Source: Azospirillum brasilense (GTDB lineage Bacteria > Pseudomonadota > Alphaproteobacteria > Azospirillales > Azospirillaceae). From it: DNA of 64,000 nucleotides. Below are positions 26,338 to 36,035 of the stretch, piece by piece. The stretch covers positions 636,001 through 700,000 of the forward strand of contig NZ_CP012916.1 in assembly GCF_001315015.1 (NCBI RefSeq), in the 5' to 3' direction. The position numbers and the translations under genes are program-made. Within the stretch, counting starts at the first letter, position 1; every line of letters begins with the position of its first letter. The notes under the pieces are model-generated. The model was not told the DNA's origin and did not search any database. It saw only the letters and a list, made by a program, of their open reading frames with translations.

Positions 26338-27036
26338 TCAGTCCTCCTCCGCCGCCTGCCGGACCCGCTCCCGCAGGCGGCGGGTGTCGAGCAGGACCAG
26401 CGCGCCCCGTCGCTTCTCCAGCAGCCCGTCGCGCTCCAGGGCGCTCAGCTCCCGCGAGACCGCCTCGCGCCGGGTGCTGACACGGGCGGCGAGGTCGGCG
26501 TGGGGCGGCGGTGGGGAGATGGTGGCGCTGTGCTCCCCCCGCCCGTCCGGCCGGGCCAGCCGCAGCAGCTCGGCGTAGATGCGGTGGCGCACGTCCAGCG
26601 TGTTGAACTCGTTCACCCGCGTGGCGAGCTTCCGGATCTCCCCGGCCAGCAGGACCATCACCTGGTCGCAGACGTCGGGGTGGCGGTGGATGCAGTCGCG
26701 GAACAGCGCGGCGGGCATGCAGGCGACCGTGGCGTTGGTCACGGCGACGATGCCGGCGGAGCGGGCCTTGCCGTCGATGGCCGCCAGCTCCCCGAAGAAC
26801 TCCCCGGCGGGGATGTCGCGCAGGATCACCGTCCGCCCGGAGATCGCGCGGATCGTCACCCGGACCAGACCGGCGGCGACGACGAAGACGTCGGTCCCCT
26901 CATCCTCGAAATCGATGATCCATTGCCCGGCCTCCACCCGGCGCCAGAGGCAACGGTCCTCCAGCGCCCGCAGTTCGTCGGGGGACAGCGAGCGGAACAG
27001 CGCCGCCCCGGCCAACGTTTCGGTCCGGCGCCTCAT
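26338..27036 (-). CDS. Crp/Fnr-family transcriptional regulator
   Basis: 232 residues. N-terminal cyclic-nucleotide-binding beta roll (~10-125) with the phosphate-cassette-like block GEFFGELAAIDGKARSAGIVAVTNA, where E and R sit as in cAMP-binding CRP. A long dimerisation helix and a winged helix-turn-helix (AARVSTRREAVSRELSALERDGLLEKR) follow. There is no N-terminal Cys cluster, so this is not an FeS FNR. Divergent from the CyaC-like cyclase 157 bp away, so cAMP made by that enzyme is a plausible ligand. GAGG sits 7 nt upstream of the ATG. Confidence 0.85.
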   Translation of the reverse strand: MRRRTETLAGAALFRSLSPDELRALEDRCLWRRVEAGQWIIDFEDEGTDVFVVAAGLVRVTIRAISGRTVILRDIPAGEFFGELAAIDGKARSAGIVAVTNATVACMPAALFRDCIHRHPDVCDQVMVLLAGEIRKLATRVNEFNTLDVRHRIYAELLRLARPDGRGEHSATISPPPPHADLAARVSTRREAVSRELSALERDGLLEKRRGALVLLDTRRLRERVRQAAEED

Positions 27037-27193
27037 GAACGGGCCTCATGGAGGGGAATGGGTGTCGGGCTGTGGCATGGCGCGGGATGATCTCATAGGA
27101 TGCCAAGGGACGCCACGCAGAAGCCGAGCCCGCTGACCGACATGACGACCGTCCCCTCCGCCGCCCGGTCCCGTCCATGACCCGGAACCGTTC

Positions 27194-28894
27194 ATGAAAC
27201 GCCGGATCGAACGCCCGTTGCGCCTGTTCACCGGCCTGACGCTCTTCACCTTCGTCATCACCCATTTCCTCGCCCACGCCGCCGGGCTGCTGCTGCTGCC
27301 GGGGATGGAGGTGGCGCGGCGCACGCTGCTGTGGGTCTGGGACACGCCGCCGGGGCAGGCGCTGCTCGCCGGCTCCTTCATCACCCACGCCGGGCTGGGT
27401 CTCTGGGCGCTGTACCGGCGCCGCCACCTGCGCATGCCCGCCGGGGAGGCGTGGCAACTGGGGCTGGGGCTGTGCATCCCGCTCCTGCTGATCTCCCACG
27501 GCATGGCCGGGATGCTGTCGGACGACCTCTACAACGACCCGCTGACCTACCCCCGCGCGATCGTCCTCTACTGGATCACCGCGCCGGAAACCCTGTTGTG
27601 GCGCCAGCTCCTGCTGCTGGTCATCGTCTGGATCCATGGCTGCATCGGGGTGCGGGGCTGGCTGATGACGAAGCCCTGGTACCGGCGCCGCGCCGCGCTG
27701 CTCGGCGCCTTCGCCATGCTGCTGCCGCTGCTGGCGCTGGCCGGGATCGTCAACGCCGGCTGGGACGCCGAGCGCCGGGACGCCGCCGACCCCACCTATC
27801 TGGAGCAGTTCCGCCCGCCCGCCCCCGGCACGCCGGAGGCGGAGAACCGCGCCGCGCTGGCCGCGATCAGCGGCGGCGTGTTCAACACCTACGTCCTGCT
27901 GCTGGTCGGCACGCTGGGGATGCGGCAATACCGCAACTGGCGGGCGCGGGCGACCAGCCCGGTGCGCATCGCCTATCCCGGCGGGCGCTCGGTCACCGTT
28001 CCGCGCGGGACCTCGGTGCTGGAGGCCAGCCGCGCCAACGGCGTCCCGCACACCGCGCTGTGCGGCGGGCGGGGGCGCTGCTCCACCTGCCGCATCCGGG
28101 TGACCGAGGGGGTGGACGCCCTGCCGCCGCCCAACGCCACGGAACGGGCGGTGCTGGAGCGGATGAAGGCGCCGCGCGCCGTCCGGCTGGCCTGCCAGCT
28201 CCGCCCGGTGGCGCCGCTGTCGGTGACGCCGCTGCTGTCGGCGCGGGACAACGGCCGCACCTTCGCCGTCTCCGCCCCCATGGACAGCGGGCGCGAGCTG
28301 GCGATCACCGCGCTGTTCGTGGATTTGCGGGGATCGACCTCGCTGGCGGCGGAGCGGCTGCCCTTCGACGCCCTGTTCATCGTCACCCGCTACGTCCAGG
28401 TGGTCACCGACGCGATCCGCAAGCACGGCGGCTACGTCATCGCCATCGCCGGTGACGGGGTGATGGGCATGTTCGCCAACGAGGAGGACCCCGCGGCGGC
28501 GGCGGCCAGCGCGCTGCGCGCCACCGCCGATCTGTGGCGCGACATCGAGCTTCTGAGCCGCGACCTTGCGGAGGAGTTGGACCAGCCCTTGGCCTTCGGG
28601 GCCGGGGTGCATTCCGGCCTCGCCGTGGTCGGGGCGGTGGCCTGTTCGGAGGACGGGTCGCTGCAATTCATCGGCGACACCGGCAACGTCGCCGCGAGGC
28701 TGGAGGAGATGACCAAGACGCTGGGCGCCACCGTGGTCTTTTCCGACGCGGCCGCCGAGTTGGCGGGGCTCCGGCGGCTGGAGCATCTGGAGCGCCGGGA
28801 GGTGGCGATCCGGGGCCGCGACGGCACGCTGGGGGTGCGGACGGTCCAGCGCCAGGAGGATTTGCGGGGGCTGCTGGAGGGTACTGGCGCCTGA
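27194..28894 (+). CDS. cyaC: CyaC-like membrane adenylate cyclase with haem-type anchor and 2Fe-2S domain
   Basis: 566 residues in three parts. Residues 9-245 form ~5 membrane helices related to the dihaem-B anchor of succinate:quinone oxidoreductases, with candidate axial His at 24, 28, 65, 102 and 148. Residues ~255-345 are a plant-type ferredoxin domain with Cys290, Cys296, Cys299 and Cys334. Residues ~365-545 are a class III cyclase with metal Asp377 (FVDLRGST) and Asp421 (AGDGVMGMF), plus Asp495, Asn498 and Arg502 (GDTGNVAARL). Sinorhizobium CyaC has this architecture and is reported to sense quinone redox state. The usual adenine-selecting Lys (three residues before GD) is Ala417 here. 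Divergent from a Crp-type regulator. Confidence 0.85.
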   Translation: MKRRIERPLRLFTGLTLFTFVITHFLAHAAGLLLLPGMEVARRTLLWVWDTPPGQALLAGSFITHAGLGLWALYRRRHLRMPAGEAWQLGLGLCIPLLLISHGMAGMLSDDLYNDPLTYPRAIVLYWITAPETLLWRQLLLLVIVWIHGCIGVRGWLMTKPWYRRRAALLGAFAMLLPLLALAGIVNAGWDAERRDAADPTYLEQFRPPAPGTPEAENRAALAAISGGVFNTYVLLLVGTLGMRQYRNWRARATSPVRIAYPGGRSVTVPRGTSVLEASRANGVPHTALCGGRGRCSTCRIRVTEGVDALPPPNATERAVLERMKAPRAVRLACQLRPVAPLSVTPLLSARDNGRTFAVSAPMDSGRELAITALFVDLRGSTSLAAERLPFDALFIVTRYVQVVTDAIRKHGGYVIAIAGDGVMGMFANEEDPAAAAASALRATADLWRDIELLSRDLAEELDQPLAFGAGVHSGLAVVGAVACSEDGSLQFIGDTGNVAARLEEMTKTLGATVVFSDAAAELAGLRRLEHLERREVAIRGRDGTLGVRTVQRQEDLRGLLEGTGA

Positions 28895-28902
28895 AGAAAA
28901 AA

Positions 28903-28931
28903 CCCCCGCCGGAGCGGCGGGGGTTTTTTTT
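28903..28931. terminator. Rho-independent terminator, bidirectional
   Basis: CCCCCGCCG (28903-28911) pairs with CGGCGGGGG (28915-28923) over a GAG loop; eight T follow on the plus strand and eight A precede it, so it can end both the cyclase transcript (plus) and the terC transcript (minus), which converge here. Confidence 0.92.
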
Positions 28932-28938
28932 CGGCTCA

Positions 28939-29592
28939 TCAAAGCAGATGGGCCTGGGCCAGGACCTCGTTGCCGCCGCGCCAGATCATGTCGAGCGCCA
29001 CGTAGGTGATGATGGCAAGGCCGATCCAGCCGATCCAGCGGTGCTTGTGCAGGATGTGGGCGATCATGTTGGCCGCGGCGCCCATCAGGACGACGGAGAG
29101 CAGCAGGCCGATGACCAGGACGGTCGGATGGTCCTTGGCGGCGCCGGCCACGGCCAGAACGTTGTCGAGCGACATCGACACGTCCGCCACCACGATCTGC
29201 CAGACCGCCGCGCCGAAGGTGGTCGTCGCCACCGCAGCACCGACCGCGGCGTCCCCGGAGCCGTTCGCGGCCAGCGCCTCGTCGGGCGTCACCTCGTCCT
29301 CGCCGTGGGAGCGCAGCTCGCGGTACATCTTCCAGCAGACCCACAGCAGCAGCACGCCGCCGGCGAGCGTCAGCCCGATGATGGCGAGGAGTTGGGTGGT
29401 GATCAGGGCGAAGGCGATGCGCAGGATGATGGCGGCGCCGATGCCCCAGACGATCACCTTGCGGCGCTGCTCCTTGGGAACGGCGGCGGCGGCCATGCCG
29501 ACGACGATGGCGTTGTCGCCGGCCAGAACGAGGTCGATGGCGACCACCTGCCCGAGGGCGGTGAGCTGCGACCAGAGATCGACGCTTTCCAT
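28939..29592 (-). CDS. TerC-family integral membrane protein
   Basis: 217 residues, about seven membrane helices. Two copies of the TerC acidic motif are visible: AIDLVLAGDNAIVVGMAA and VADVSMSLDNVLAVAGAA, which in this family line a metal path. Members of the YjbE/Alx branch export manganese or help metallate exported proteins. A variable hydrophilic loop (~95-120: HGEDEVTPDEALAANGSGD) separates the halves. I looked for a yybP-ykoY manganese riboswitch in the 170 bp upstream and did not see its conserved core. Downstream of the kdp operon on the same strand but separated from kdpE by 169 bp. Confidence 0.88.
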   Translation of the reverse strand: MESVDLWSQLTALGQVVAIDLVLAGDNAIVVGMAAAAVPKEQRRKVIVWGIGAAIILRIAFALITTQLLAIIGLTLAGGVLLLWVCWKMYRELRSHGEDEVTPDEALAANGSGDAAVGAAVATTTFGAAVWQIVVADVSMSLDNVLAVAGAAKDHPTVLVIGLLLSVVLMGAAANMIAHILHKHRWIGWIGLAIITYVALDMIWRGGNEVLAQAHLL

Positions 29593-29761
29593 ATGAAAAT
29601 CTCTTCGAAGGCTTCGGTTGGGCTCAATTGTGGTGTGCGGTCATCTTTTTTGTTGGGGCTTGCGCTTGAAACAGCGGCCCTGGGGGTTCTGTCGCACGAA
29701 TCCAACCACGGCGCAGCAGGTTTGGCGTGCAGCGGTGGGTTGCAACGGGTATGGGGCGGGA

Positions 29762-30460
29762 TCAGTCCGACGCGCGCAGCCGGTAGCCGACGCCGGTCTC
29801 GGTCAGGATGTGCGAGGGGCGCTCCGGCTCCGCCTCGATCTTCTGGCGGAGCTGGCGGATGTAGATGCGCAGATACTGCACGTCGGTGTCCGCACCCCAG
29901 ACCTCCTTCAGGATGAAGCGGTGGGTCAGCACCTTGCCGGCATGGGCGACGAGCAGGCGCAGCAGGTCGTATTCGCGGGGCGACAGCTTCACCTCGGCGC
30001 CACGGACGGTCACGATGCGCCGGACCAGATCGACGGCGAGGTCGCCACTGCGGAACAACGGGCGCTCCCCCTGCTGCTGCAGGCGGTGGCGCAGGGCGGC
30101 GCGGATGCGGGCGAGCAGTTCATCCATCCCGAAGGGCTTGGTCACATAGTCGTCGGCGCCGAGGTCGAGCGCCTCCACCTTGCCCGCCTCGTCGGCGCGG
30201 CTGGACAGGACGATGATCGGGGCGGCCACCCCATCGGCGCGCAGACGGCGGATCACCTCCAGCCCGCCGATGCCCGGCAGGCCGAGGTCGAGCACCAGCA
30301 GGTCCGGCGGGCGCCGCCGCACCGCCTCCAGCGCGCCCGCGCCATCCTCCGCCTCCGCGATGTCGTAGCCCTGGGCGGACAGAGTGGTGCGCAGGAAGCG
30401 GCGGATCGGCGGCTCGTCGTCCACCACCAGGACGCGCAACGGCAGGGTGTCCGACCTCAT
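29762..30460 (-). CDS. kdpE: KdpE response regulator
   Basis: 232 residues, OmpR/PhoB type. Receiver: LVVDDEPPIRRFL, phospho-acceptor Asp in LLVLDLGLPGIGG, Lys in VTKPFGMDEL. Winged-helix output domain: VKLSPREYDLLRLLVAHAGKVLTHRFILKEVWG and YLRIYIRQLRQKIE...TGVGYRL, as in KdpE. Its start overlaps the kdpD stop by 4 bp. It should activate the kdp operon from the region upstream of 37942 when K+ is limiting. Confidence 0.95.
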   Translation of the reverse strand: MRSDTLPLRVLVVDDEPPIRRFLRTTLSAQGYDIAEAEDGAGALEAVRRRPPDLLVLDLGLPGIGGLEVIRRLRADGVAAPIIVLSSRADEAGKVEALDLGADDYVTKPFGMDELLARIRAALRHRLQQQGERPLFRSGDLAVDLVRRIVTVRGAEVKLSPREYDLLRLLVAHAGKVLTHRFILKEVWGADTDVQYLRIYIRQLRQKIEAEPERPSHILTETGVGYRLRASD

Positions 30461-33186
30461 GGCGTCACCTCTTCCTCAAGGCTGGGCAGGGCGGCGGCGG
30501 CGGGCATGGTCAGGGTGAAGACGGCGCCGGAGCGGTCCTTGCGGTTGCCGGCGGCGATGGTGCCGCCCATCGCCTCGACGAAGCCGCGGCAGATTGCCAG
30601 CCCCAGTCCGGTCCCGGCACGCTGCCGGTCCTGGGCCTGGACGCGGTAGAACTTGTCGAAGATGCGCTCGACATCCGCCGCCGGGATGCCGTCGCCCTCG
30701 TCCCGCACCTCGATGCGCACCCGACCGCCCTCCCGCGACGCCCCGACCTGGATCAGCGAGCCTGTTGGCGCGTATTTGGCCGCGTTGTCCAGCAGATTGA
30801 AGAGAACCTGTTCGAACAGCACGTCGTCCGCGTCCAGCATCGGCAGGTCGGCGGCCAAATCGACGTCCACCCGGTGCCCGGCCAGGATGCGGCCCGCCCG
30901 CCCCAGCGCGCTGCCCACCGTCTCGGCCAGATCGACCGGTCCGGTGCGCGGGCGGATCGCCCCCGATTCCAGCCGCGTCATGTCCAGCAGGTTGGCGATG
31001 AAGCGGTTCAGCCGCTCCGCCTCCTCCTGGATGGTGGCGGCGAGGTCGCGGCGCGACGCCTCGTCCATCCCGGCGCCGTAGGCGGTCAGGCTGGTCGCCG
31101 ACCCCAGGATGGAGGCCAGCGGCGTGCGCAGGTCATGGGAGATCGAGGTGAGCAGGGCCGAGCGCAGCCGCTCCGTCTCGGCGGCCAGACGGGCGCGGTC
31201 CACATCCTCCGCCAGGGTGACCCGCTCGATGGCGAGTGCTGCCTGATCGGTCAGAGCGTCGAGCAGCCGGCGCTGGTCCGGGGTCAGCAGGGCGCCGGGC
31301 TTGCCGGTGCGGGCGGTGTCGGTGTCGATGCCGACCACCCCGACCGGGCCGCGCCCGGTGCGCAGGGGAAGGAACAGCCACTTGGCGCCGGGCAGCGTGT
31401 CCGAGCCGCGCCCGGCGGGCCGGTTGTTCTCCCAGGCCCAGACGGCGGCGGCTAGGTCGGCCTCGCGCAGCTCGTCCTCCGGCGGGTAGCCGGCGCGGAC
31501 GGACACGGTGCCGCCGTCGGGCAGCAACAGGACCACATGCACCTTCAGCATTGCCGCGATCTGGTGGGCGGTCGCCCACAGCAGATCGTCCATGGTGACC
31601 ACCCCGGCCAGCTTGCGGCTGAAACCGTAGAGATCCTCCGTCGTCTTGGCGCGCAGCCGGGCGGTGACGGCCTGGGCGCGCACGCGGGCGGTCAGGTTGC
31701 TGGCGATCACCGCGACCACCGCGAAGAAGAACAGCGCGACGATGTTCTCCGGATCGGCGATGGAGAAGGTGTAGAGCGGGTTGAGGAAGAAGTAGTTGAA
31801 GGCCAGGATGCTGGCGACGCAGGCGTAGAGCGACGGCCCCAGCCCGCCGGTCACCGCGCTGCTCAGCACCGCCGTCAGGAAGACCAGCGCGACGTTGCTG
31901 ACATCGAGCATCTGCTGAAGCACTTCCCCGACGCCCAGCGCCAGCGCGACATAGCCGGTGGCGGCGGCGTAGGGCCACCAGGACAGCGCCGGGCGCCGGG
32001 GGGCCGCGGTGCGCACGGTCTTGGGCGGGATCGGCTCCTCGGCGTCGTCGGCGATGACATGGACGCTGATGCCCCCGGCCTGCCGGATCAGCCGGAAGGC
32101 GATGGAGCTGCGCAGCAGCTCCGCCCAGGGGCCGCGATGGGACTTGGCGATCACGATGTGGGCGACGTTGTTGGTCCGCGCATACTCGACCACCGTGCCG
32201 GCGACGTCGCCGCCGGGGATGGTCACCGCCTCGCCGCCCAGCTTCTCGACCAGGCGCAGCGCGTCGGCGATGCGGTCCCGCTCGGCCTCGCTCAGGCGCA
32301 GGCTGCGCGGAGTCTCGACGTGCAGCGCGGTCCAATGGGCGCGCAGCCGCTCCGCCTGACGGCGGGCGTAGCGGACGACGGCGGCGCAGGCCGGGTCCTC
32401 GTTCACGCAGACCAGCAGCCGCTCCCCCGCCGCCCAGGGGCCGGCGATGGCGTGGGCCTGCATGTGGGTGAGCAATTGCTCGTCCACCCGCTGGGCCGTG
32501 CGGCGCAACGCCAGCTCGCGAAGCGCCGTCAGGTTGCCGGGGGAGAAGTAATGGCGGATCGCCCGCTCGGCGGTGCGCGGGACATAGACCTTGCCATCCT
32601 TCAGCCGCTGGATCAGGTCGTCCGGCGTGATGTCGATGACCTCGATGTCGTCGGCGCGGTCGAGGATGGAATCCGGCACCGTCTCGCGCACGCGGACGCG
32701 GGTGATCCGGGCGACGACGTCGTTCAGGCTCTCCACATGCTGGATGTTCATCGTCGTGTAGACGTCGATCCCGGCGGCGAGGATCTCCTCGACATCGAGG
32801 TAGCGCTTGGCGTGGCGGCTGCCGGGGGCGTTGGTGTGGGCCAGCTCGTCCACCAGCACGATGGCCGGGCGGCGGACGAGGATGGCGTCGAGGTCCATCT
32901 CGTCGAGCCGGCGGCCCTTGTACTCAACCTTGCGGCGGGGGATGACCTCCAGCCCGGCGATCAGCGCCTCGGTCTCGCGCCGGCCGTGGGTTTCGACCAC
33001 GCCGACCACCACGTCCGCCCCGTCGCGCCGCTTGGCCTGGGCGGTCAGCAGCATTTCGTAGGTTTTGCCGACGCCGGGGGCCGCACCCAGGAACAGCTTC
33101 AGCCGCCCGCGCCCCTCCCGCGCCGCTTCGCGCAGGAGCGCTTCGGGCGAAGGCCGGGCCGTGGTGGCGGTTCGATCGTTCGGCAT
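30457..33186 (-). CDS. kdpD: KdpD potassium-responsive sensor histidine kinase
   Basis: 909 residues, full length. N-terminal KdpD domain with Walker A GAAPGVGKT (residues 34-42) and DELAHTNAPGSRHAKRY; a universal-stress-type domain (~250-380); four close membrane helices (~400-495, including TAVLSSAVTGGLGPSLYACVA); a GAF-like region; HisKA with SISHDLRTPLASILGS; and HATPase with NLLDNAAKYAP and GTGLGLAICRGFVEAMGG. It senses K+ limitation and ionic strength and phosphorylates KdpE. It is 87 bp downstream of kdpC on the same strand, so probably still in the operon. Confidence 0.96.
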   Translation of the reverse strand: MPNDRTATTARPSPEALLREAAREGRGRLKLFLGAAPGVGKTYEMLLTAQAKRRDGADVVVGVVETHGRRETEALIAGLEVIPRRKVEYKGRRLDEMDLDAILVRRPAIVLVDELAHTNAPGSRHAKRYLDVEEILAAGIDVYTTMNIQHVESLNDVVARITRVRVRETVPDSILDRADDIEVIDITPDDLIQRLKDGKVYVPRTAERAIRHYFSPGNLTALRELALRRTAQRVDEQLLTHMQAHAIAGPWAAGERLLVCVNEDPACAAVVRYARRQAERLRAHWTALHVETPRSLRLSEAERDRIADALRLVEKLGGEAVTIPGGDVAGTVVEYARTNNVAHIVIAKSHRGPWAELLRSSIAFRLIRQAGGISVHVIADDAEEPIPPKTVRTAAPRRPALSWWPYAAATGYVALALGVGEVLQQMLDVSNVALVFLTAVLSSAVTGGLGPSLYACVASILAFNYFFLNPLYTFSIADPENIVALFFFAVVAVIASNLTARVRAQAVTARLRAKTTEDLYGFSRKLAGVVTMDDLLWATAHQIAAMLKVHVVLLLPDGGTVSVRAGYPPEDELREADLAAAVWAWENNRPAGRGSDTLPGAKWLFLPLRTGRGPVGVVGIDTDTARTGKPGALLTPDQRRLLDALTDQAALAIERVTLAEDVDRARLAAETERLRSALLTSISHDLRTPLASILGSATSLTAYGAGMDEASRRDLAATIQEEAERLNRFIANLLDMTRLESGAIRPRTGPVDLAETVGSALGRAGRILAGHRVDVDLAADLPMLDADDVLFEQVLFNLLDNAAKYAPTGSLIQVGASREGGRVRIEVRDEGDGIPAADVERIFDKFYRVQAQDRQRAGTGLGLAICRGFVEAMGGTIAAGNRKDRSGAVFTLTMPAAAALPSLEEEVTP

Positions 33187-33273
33187 CGGGTGACGGCTTT
33201 CGGAACGGATCGGCGGCCCCGCCCCTCCCCCGCCCGCGCGGGGGAACGGACGGGGCCGCCTGTTGACCTTCAG

Positions 33274-33882
33274 CTAATGCGTCGCCGTGGCGGCGTCGAG
33301 AGCGAGATTGAGCCGCAGCACGTTGACCACCGGCTCCCCCAGCGGTCCCAGCGGGGACTGTTCGGTGTTCATGGTGACCAGGGCGCGGACCTGGGCCTCC
33401 GACAGGCCGCGGGCGCGGGCGATTCGGGGGACCTGGAAATCGGCGGCGGCGGGCGACAGGTGCGGGTCGAGGCCGCTGGCCGAGCTGGTCACCAGCTCGA
33501 CCGGCACCGGGGCGTTGGGATTCTCGGCCTTCAGCCGCTCCGTCTCCTCCCGCACCCGGTCGGCCAGCGCCTGGGACGTCGGGCCGAGGTTGGAGCCGCC
33601 GGAGGCCGCGGCGTTGTAAGGCGCCGGCACGCTCTTCGACGGGTCGGCCGGGTCCGGCCCCAGCGTGGCCGAGGGCCGCCCGTGGAAATAGCCCTCCCCG
33701 GTGAAGCCCTGGCCGATCAGGGCGGAGCCGACGACCGTCCCGTTCCGCTCGATCAGGCTGCCGTTGGCCTGATGCGGGAAGACGGCCTGGGCGATGCCGG
33801 TGACGGCCAGCGGGTAGATCAGCCCGGTCACCACGGTCAGCGCGGCGACCATGACGAGGGCGGGACGCAGTTCCTTGATCAT
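33274..33882 (-). CDS. kdpC: KdpC, potassium-transporting ATPase subunit C
   Basis: 202 residues. One N-terminal membrane helix (LRPALVMVAALTVVTGLIYPLAVTGIAQAVFP) and a periplasmic domain with KdpC blocks: GSLIERNGTVVGSALIGQGFT, YFHGRPSA, AAASGGSNLGPTS, LVTSSASGLDPHLSPAAADFQVPRIARARGL. KdpC stabilises the KdpFABC complex and helps ATP binding. The ATG at 33882 lies 10 bp after the kdpB stop. Confidence 0.96.
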   Translation of the reverse strand: MIKELRPALVMVAALTVVTGLIYPLAVTGIAQAVFPHQANGSLIERNGTVVGSALIGQGFTGEGYFHGRPSATLGPDPADPSKSVPAPYNAAASGGSNLGPTSQALADRVREETERLKAENPNAPVPVELVTSSASGLDPHLSPAAADFQVPRIARARGLSEAQVRALVTMNTEQSPLGPLGEPVVNVLRLNLALDAATATH

Positions 33883-33892
33883 GGCGGGGTCC

Positions 33893-36022
33893 TCACACGA
33901 GTCCGATGGCAGTGACGAGCAGGTCGATCAGCTTGATCCCGACGAAGGGCACGATCAGGCCGCCCAGCCCGTAGATCAGCAGGTTCCGGCGCAGCAGCCG
34001 CGCCGCACCCACCGCGCGGTAGGCGACGCCGCGCAGCGCCAGCGGGATCAGCGCGACGATGATCAGCGCGTTGAAGATGATCGCCGACAGGATGGCGCTC
34101 TCCGGGCTGGCCAGCCCCATCACGTTCAGGGCGCCAAGCTGCGGGTAGAAGGCCAGGAACATGGCGGGGATGATGGCGAAATACTTCGCCACGTCGTTGG
34201 CGATGGAGAAGGTGGTCAGGGCGCCGCGGGTCATCAGCAGCTGCTTGCCGATCTCCACGATCTCGATCAGCTTGGTCGGGTCGCTGTCCAGATCGACCAT
34301 GTTGCCGGCCTCGCGGGCGGCGACGGTGCCGGTGTTCATCGCCACGCCGACGTCGGCCTGGGCCAGCGCCGGGGCGTCGTTGGTGCCGTCGCCGCACATG
34401 GCGACCAGCTTGCCCCGCGCCTGCTCGTCGCGGATCAATTGCAGCTTCATCTCCGGCGTCGCCTGGGCGAGGAAGTCGTCCACCCCGGCCTCCGCCGCGA
34501 TCGCGGCGGCGGTCATGGCGTTGTCGCCGGTGATCATCACCGTCTTGATGCCCATCTTGCGCAGCGCCGCGAAGCGCTCCCGGATGCCGCCCTTGACGAT
34601 GTCCTTCAGGTGGATGACGCCGAGCAGCCGGCCGTCGCGGGCGACGGCCAGCGGCGTGCCGCCGGACTTGGCGACGCGCTCCGCGATGGCCTGCACCTCG
34701 CGCACCGCAGCCTCCAGGGCGGGATCGGGGCGCAGCCCGATCACCGTGTTGCCGGTAACGGTGTTGCCCTGGTTGGCGATTCCCTGCCCGAGGGTCCGCA
34801 CATGGGCCAGCACGGCGTCCACCGCGCCCTTGCGGATGGTCACGCCGTCGCTGTCGATGCCGCTCAGCCGCGTCTGGGCGGTGAAGGGCACGAAGCGGGC
34901 GTGCAGCCCGCCCATGTCGCGGGCGCGGATGCCGTATTTTTCCTTCGCCAGGACGGTGATGGAGCGGCCCTCCGGCGTCTCGTCGGCCAGCGAGGCGAGC
35001 TGGGCGGCGTCGGCGAGGTCGCGGTCGGCCACGCCGGAGATCGGCAGGAACTCCGCCGCCTGACGGTTGCCCAGCGTGATGGTGCCGGTCTTGTCGAGCA
35101 GCAGCGTGTCCACGTCGCCCGCCGCCTCCACGGCCCGGCCCGACATGGCCAGCACGTTGAAGCGGACCAGCCGGTCCATGCCGGCGATGCCGATGGCCGA
35201 CAGCAGCGCGCCGATGGTGGTCGGGATCAGCGTGACGAACAGCGCCGCAAGGACCAGCACCCCGACCGACCCGCCGGCGTAGGCGGCGAAGCTGGGGATG
35301 GTCGCCACGGCGATGACGAAGATGACCGTCATGCCGGCCAGCAGGATGTTCAGCGCGATCTCGTTGGGCGTCTTCTGCCGCTGCGCGCCCTCGACCAGCC
35401 CGATCATGCGGTCGAGGAAGGTGTTGCCCTGGGCCGCGGTGATCCGCACCTTGATCCAGTCGGAAATCACCTGCGTGCCGCCGGTCACCGCGGAGCGGTC
35501 ACCACCGGATTCACGGACGACCGGGGCGGATTCGCCGGTGATCGCCGCCTCGTTGACGCTGGCCACGCCCTCCACCACCTCGCCGTCGGAGGGGATGAGG
35601 TCGCCGGCCTCCACCAGAACGAGGTCGCCGGGCTTGAGGGCGGTGGCCGGAACGCTCTCCCAACCCTCGCCCGCCAGCCGCTTGGCGGTGGTCTCGGTGC
35701 GGGTGCGGCGCAGGCTGGCCGCCTGGGCCTTGCCGCGGCCCTCCGCCACCGCCTCCGCGAAGTTGGCGAAGAGCAGGGTGAACCACAGCCACAGCACGAT
35801 CTGCAGGGAGAAGCCGATGCCCCCGGCGCCAGTCAGGAGATCGCGCAGGAACAGCAGCGTGGTCAGCGCCGCCACCACCTCCACGCAGAACATCACCGGG
35901 TTGCGGGCCATCAGCCGCGGGTCGAGCTTGCGGAAGGATCCGGCGACGGCGGGCAGGAGGATCGCCGGGTCCAGCAGCGTGGAGGCCGGAGTCCGGGTGG
36001 CGGTTTTCGAATGGGTGTCCAT
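33893..36022 (-). CDS. kdpB: KdpB, P-type ATPase subunit of the Kdp potassium pump
   Basis: 709 residues. P-type ATPase hallmarks: ITGESAPV in the actuator domain (its Ser is the inhibitory phosphorylation site known in E. coli KdpB), the phosphorylated Asp in LLDKTGTITLGN, KGA-type nucleotide-site residues, and MCGDGTNDAPALAQADVGVAMNTGT in the hinge. About seven membrane helices. It powers K+ uptake through KdpA. The 13-bp gap after kdpA fits co-translation. Confidence 0.97.
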   Translation of the reverse strand: MDTHSKTATRTPASTLLDPAILLPAVAGSFRKLDPRLMARNPVMFCVEVVAALTTLLFLRDLLTGAGGIGFSLQIVLWLWFTLLFANFAEAVAEGRGKAQAASLRRTRTETTAKRLAGEGWESVPATALKPGDLVLVEAGDLIPSDGEVVEGVASVNEAAITGESAPVVRESGGDRSAVTGGTQVISDWIKVRITAAQGNTFLDRMIGLVEGAQRQKTPNEIALNILLAGMTVIFVIAVATIPSFAAYAGGSVGVLVLAALFVTLIPTTIGALLSAIGIAGMDRLVRFNVLAMSGRAVEAAGDVDTLLLDKTGTITLGNRQAAEFLPISGVADRDLADAAQLASLADETPEGRSITVLAKEKYGIRARDMGGLHARFVPFTAQTRLSGIDSDGVTIRKGAVDAVLAHVRTLGQGIANQGNTVTGNTVIGLRPDPALEAAVREVQAIAERVAKSGGTPLAVARDGRLLGVIHLKDIVKGGIRERFAALRKMGIKTVMITGDNAMTAAAIAAEAGVDDFLAQATPEMKLQLIRDEQARGKLVAMCGDGTNDAPALAQADVGVAMNTGTVAAREAGNMVDLDSDPTKLIEIVEIGKQLLMTRGALTTFSIANDVAKYFAIIPAMFLAFYPQLGALNVMGLASPESAILSAIIFNALIIVALIPLALRGVAYRAVGAARLLRRNLLIYGLGGLIVPFVGIKLIDLLVTAIGLV

Positions 36023-36035
36023 GGAAGGTCCCCGG

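Noticed and set aside
29593..29761. Possible yybP-ykoY manganese riboswitch upstream of terC
   Set aside because: The conserved core sequences and the expected stems could not be found on the minus strand.
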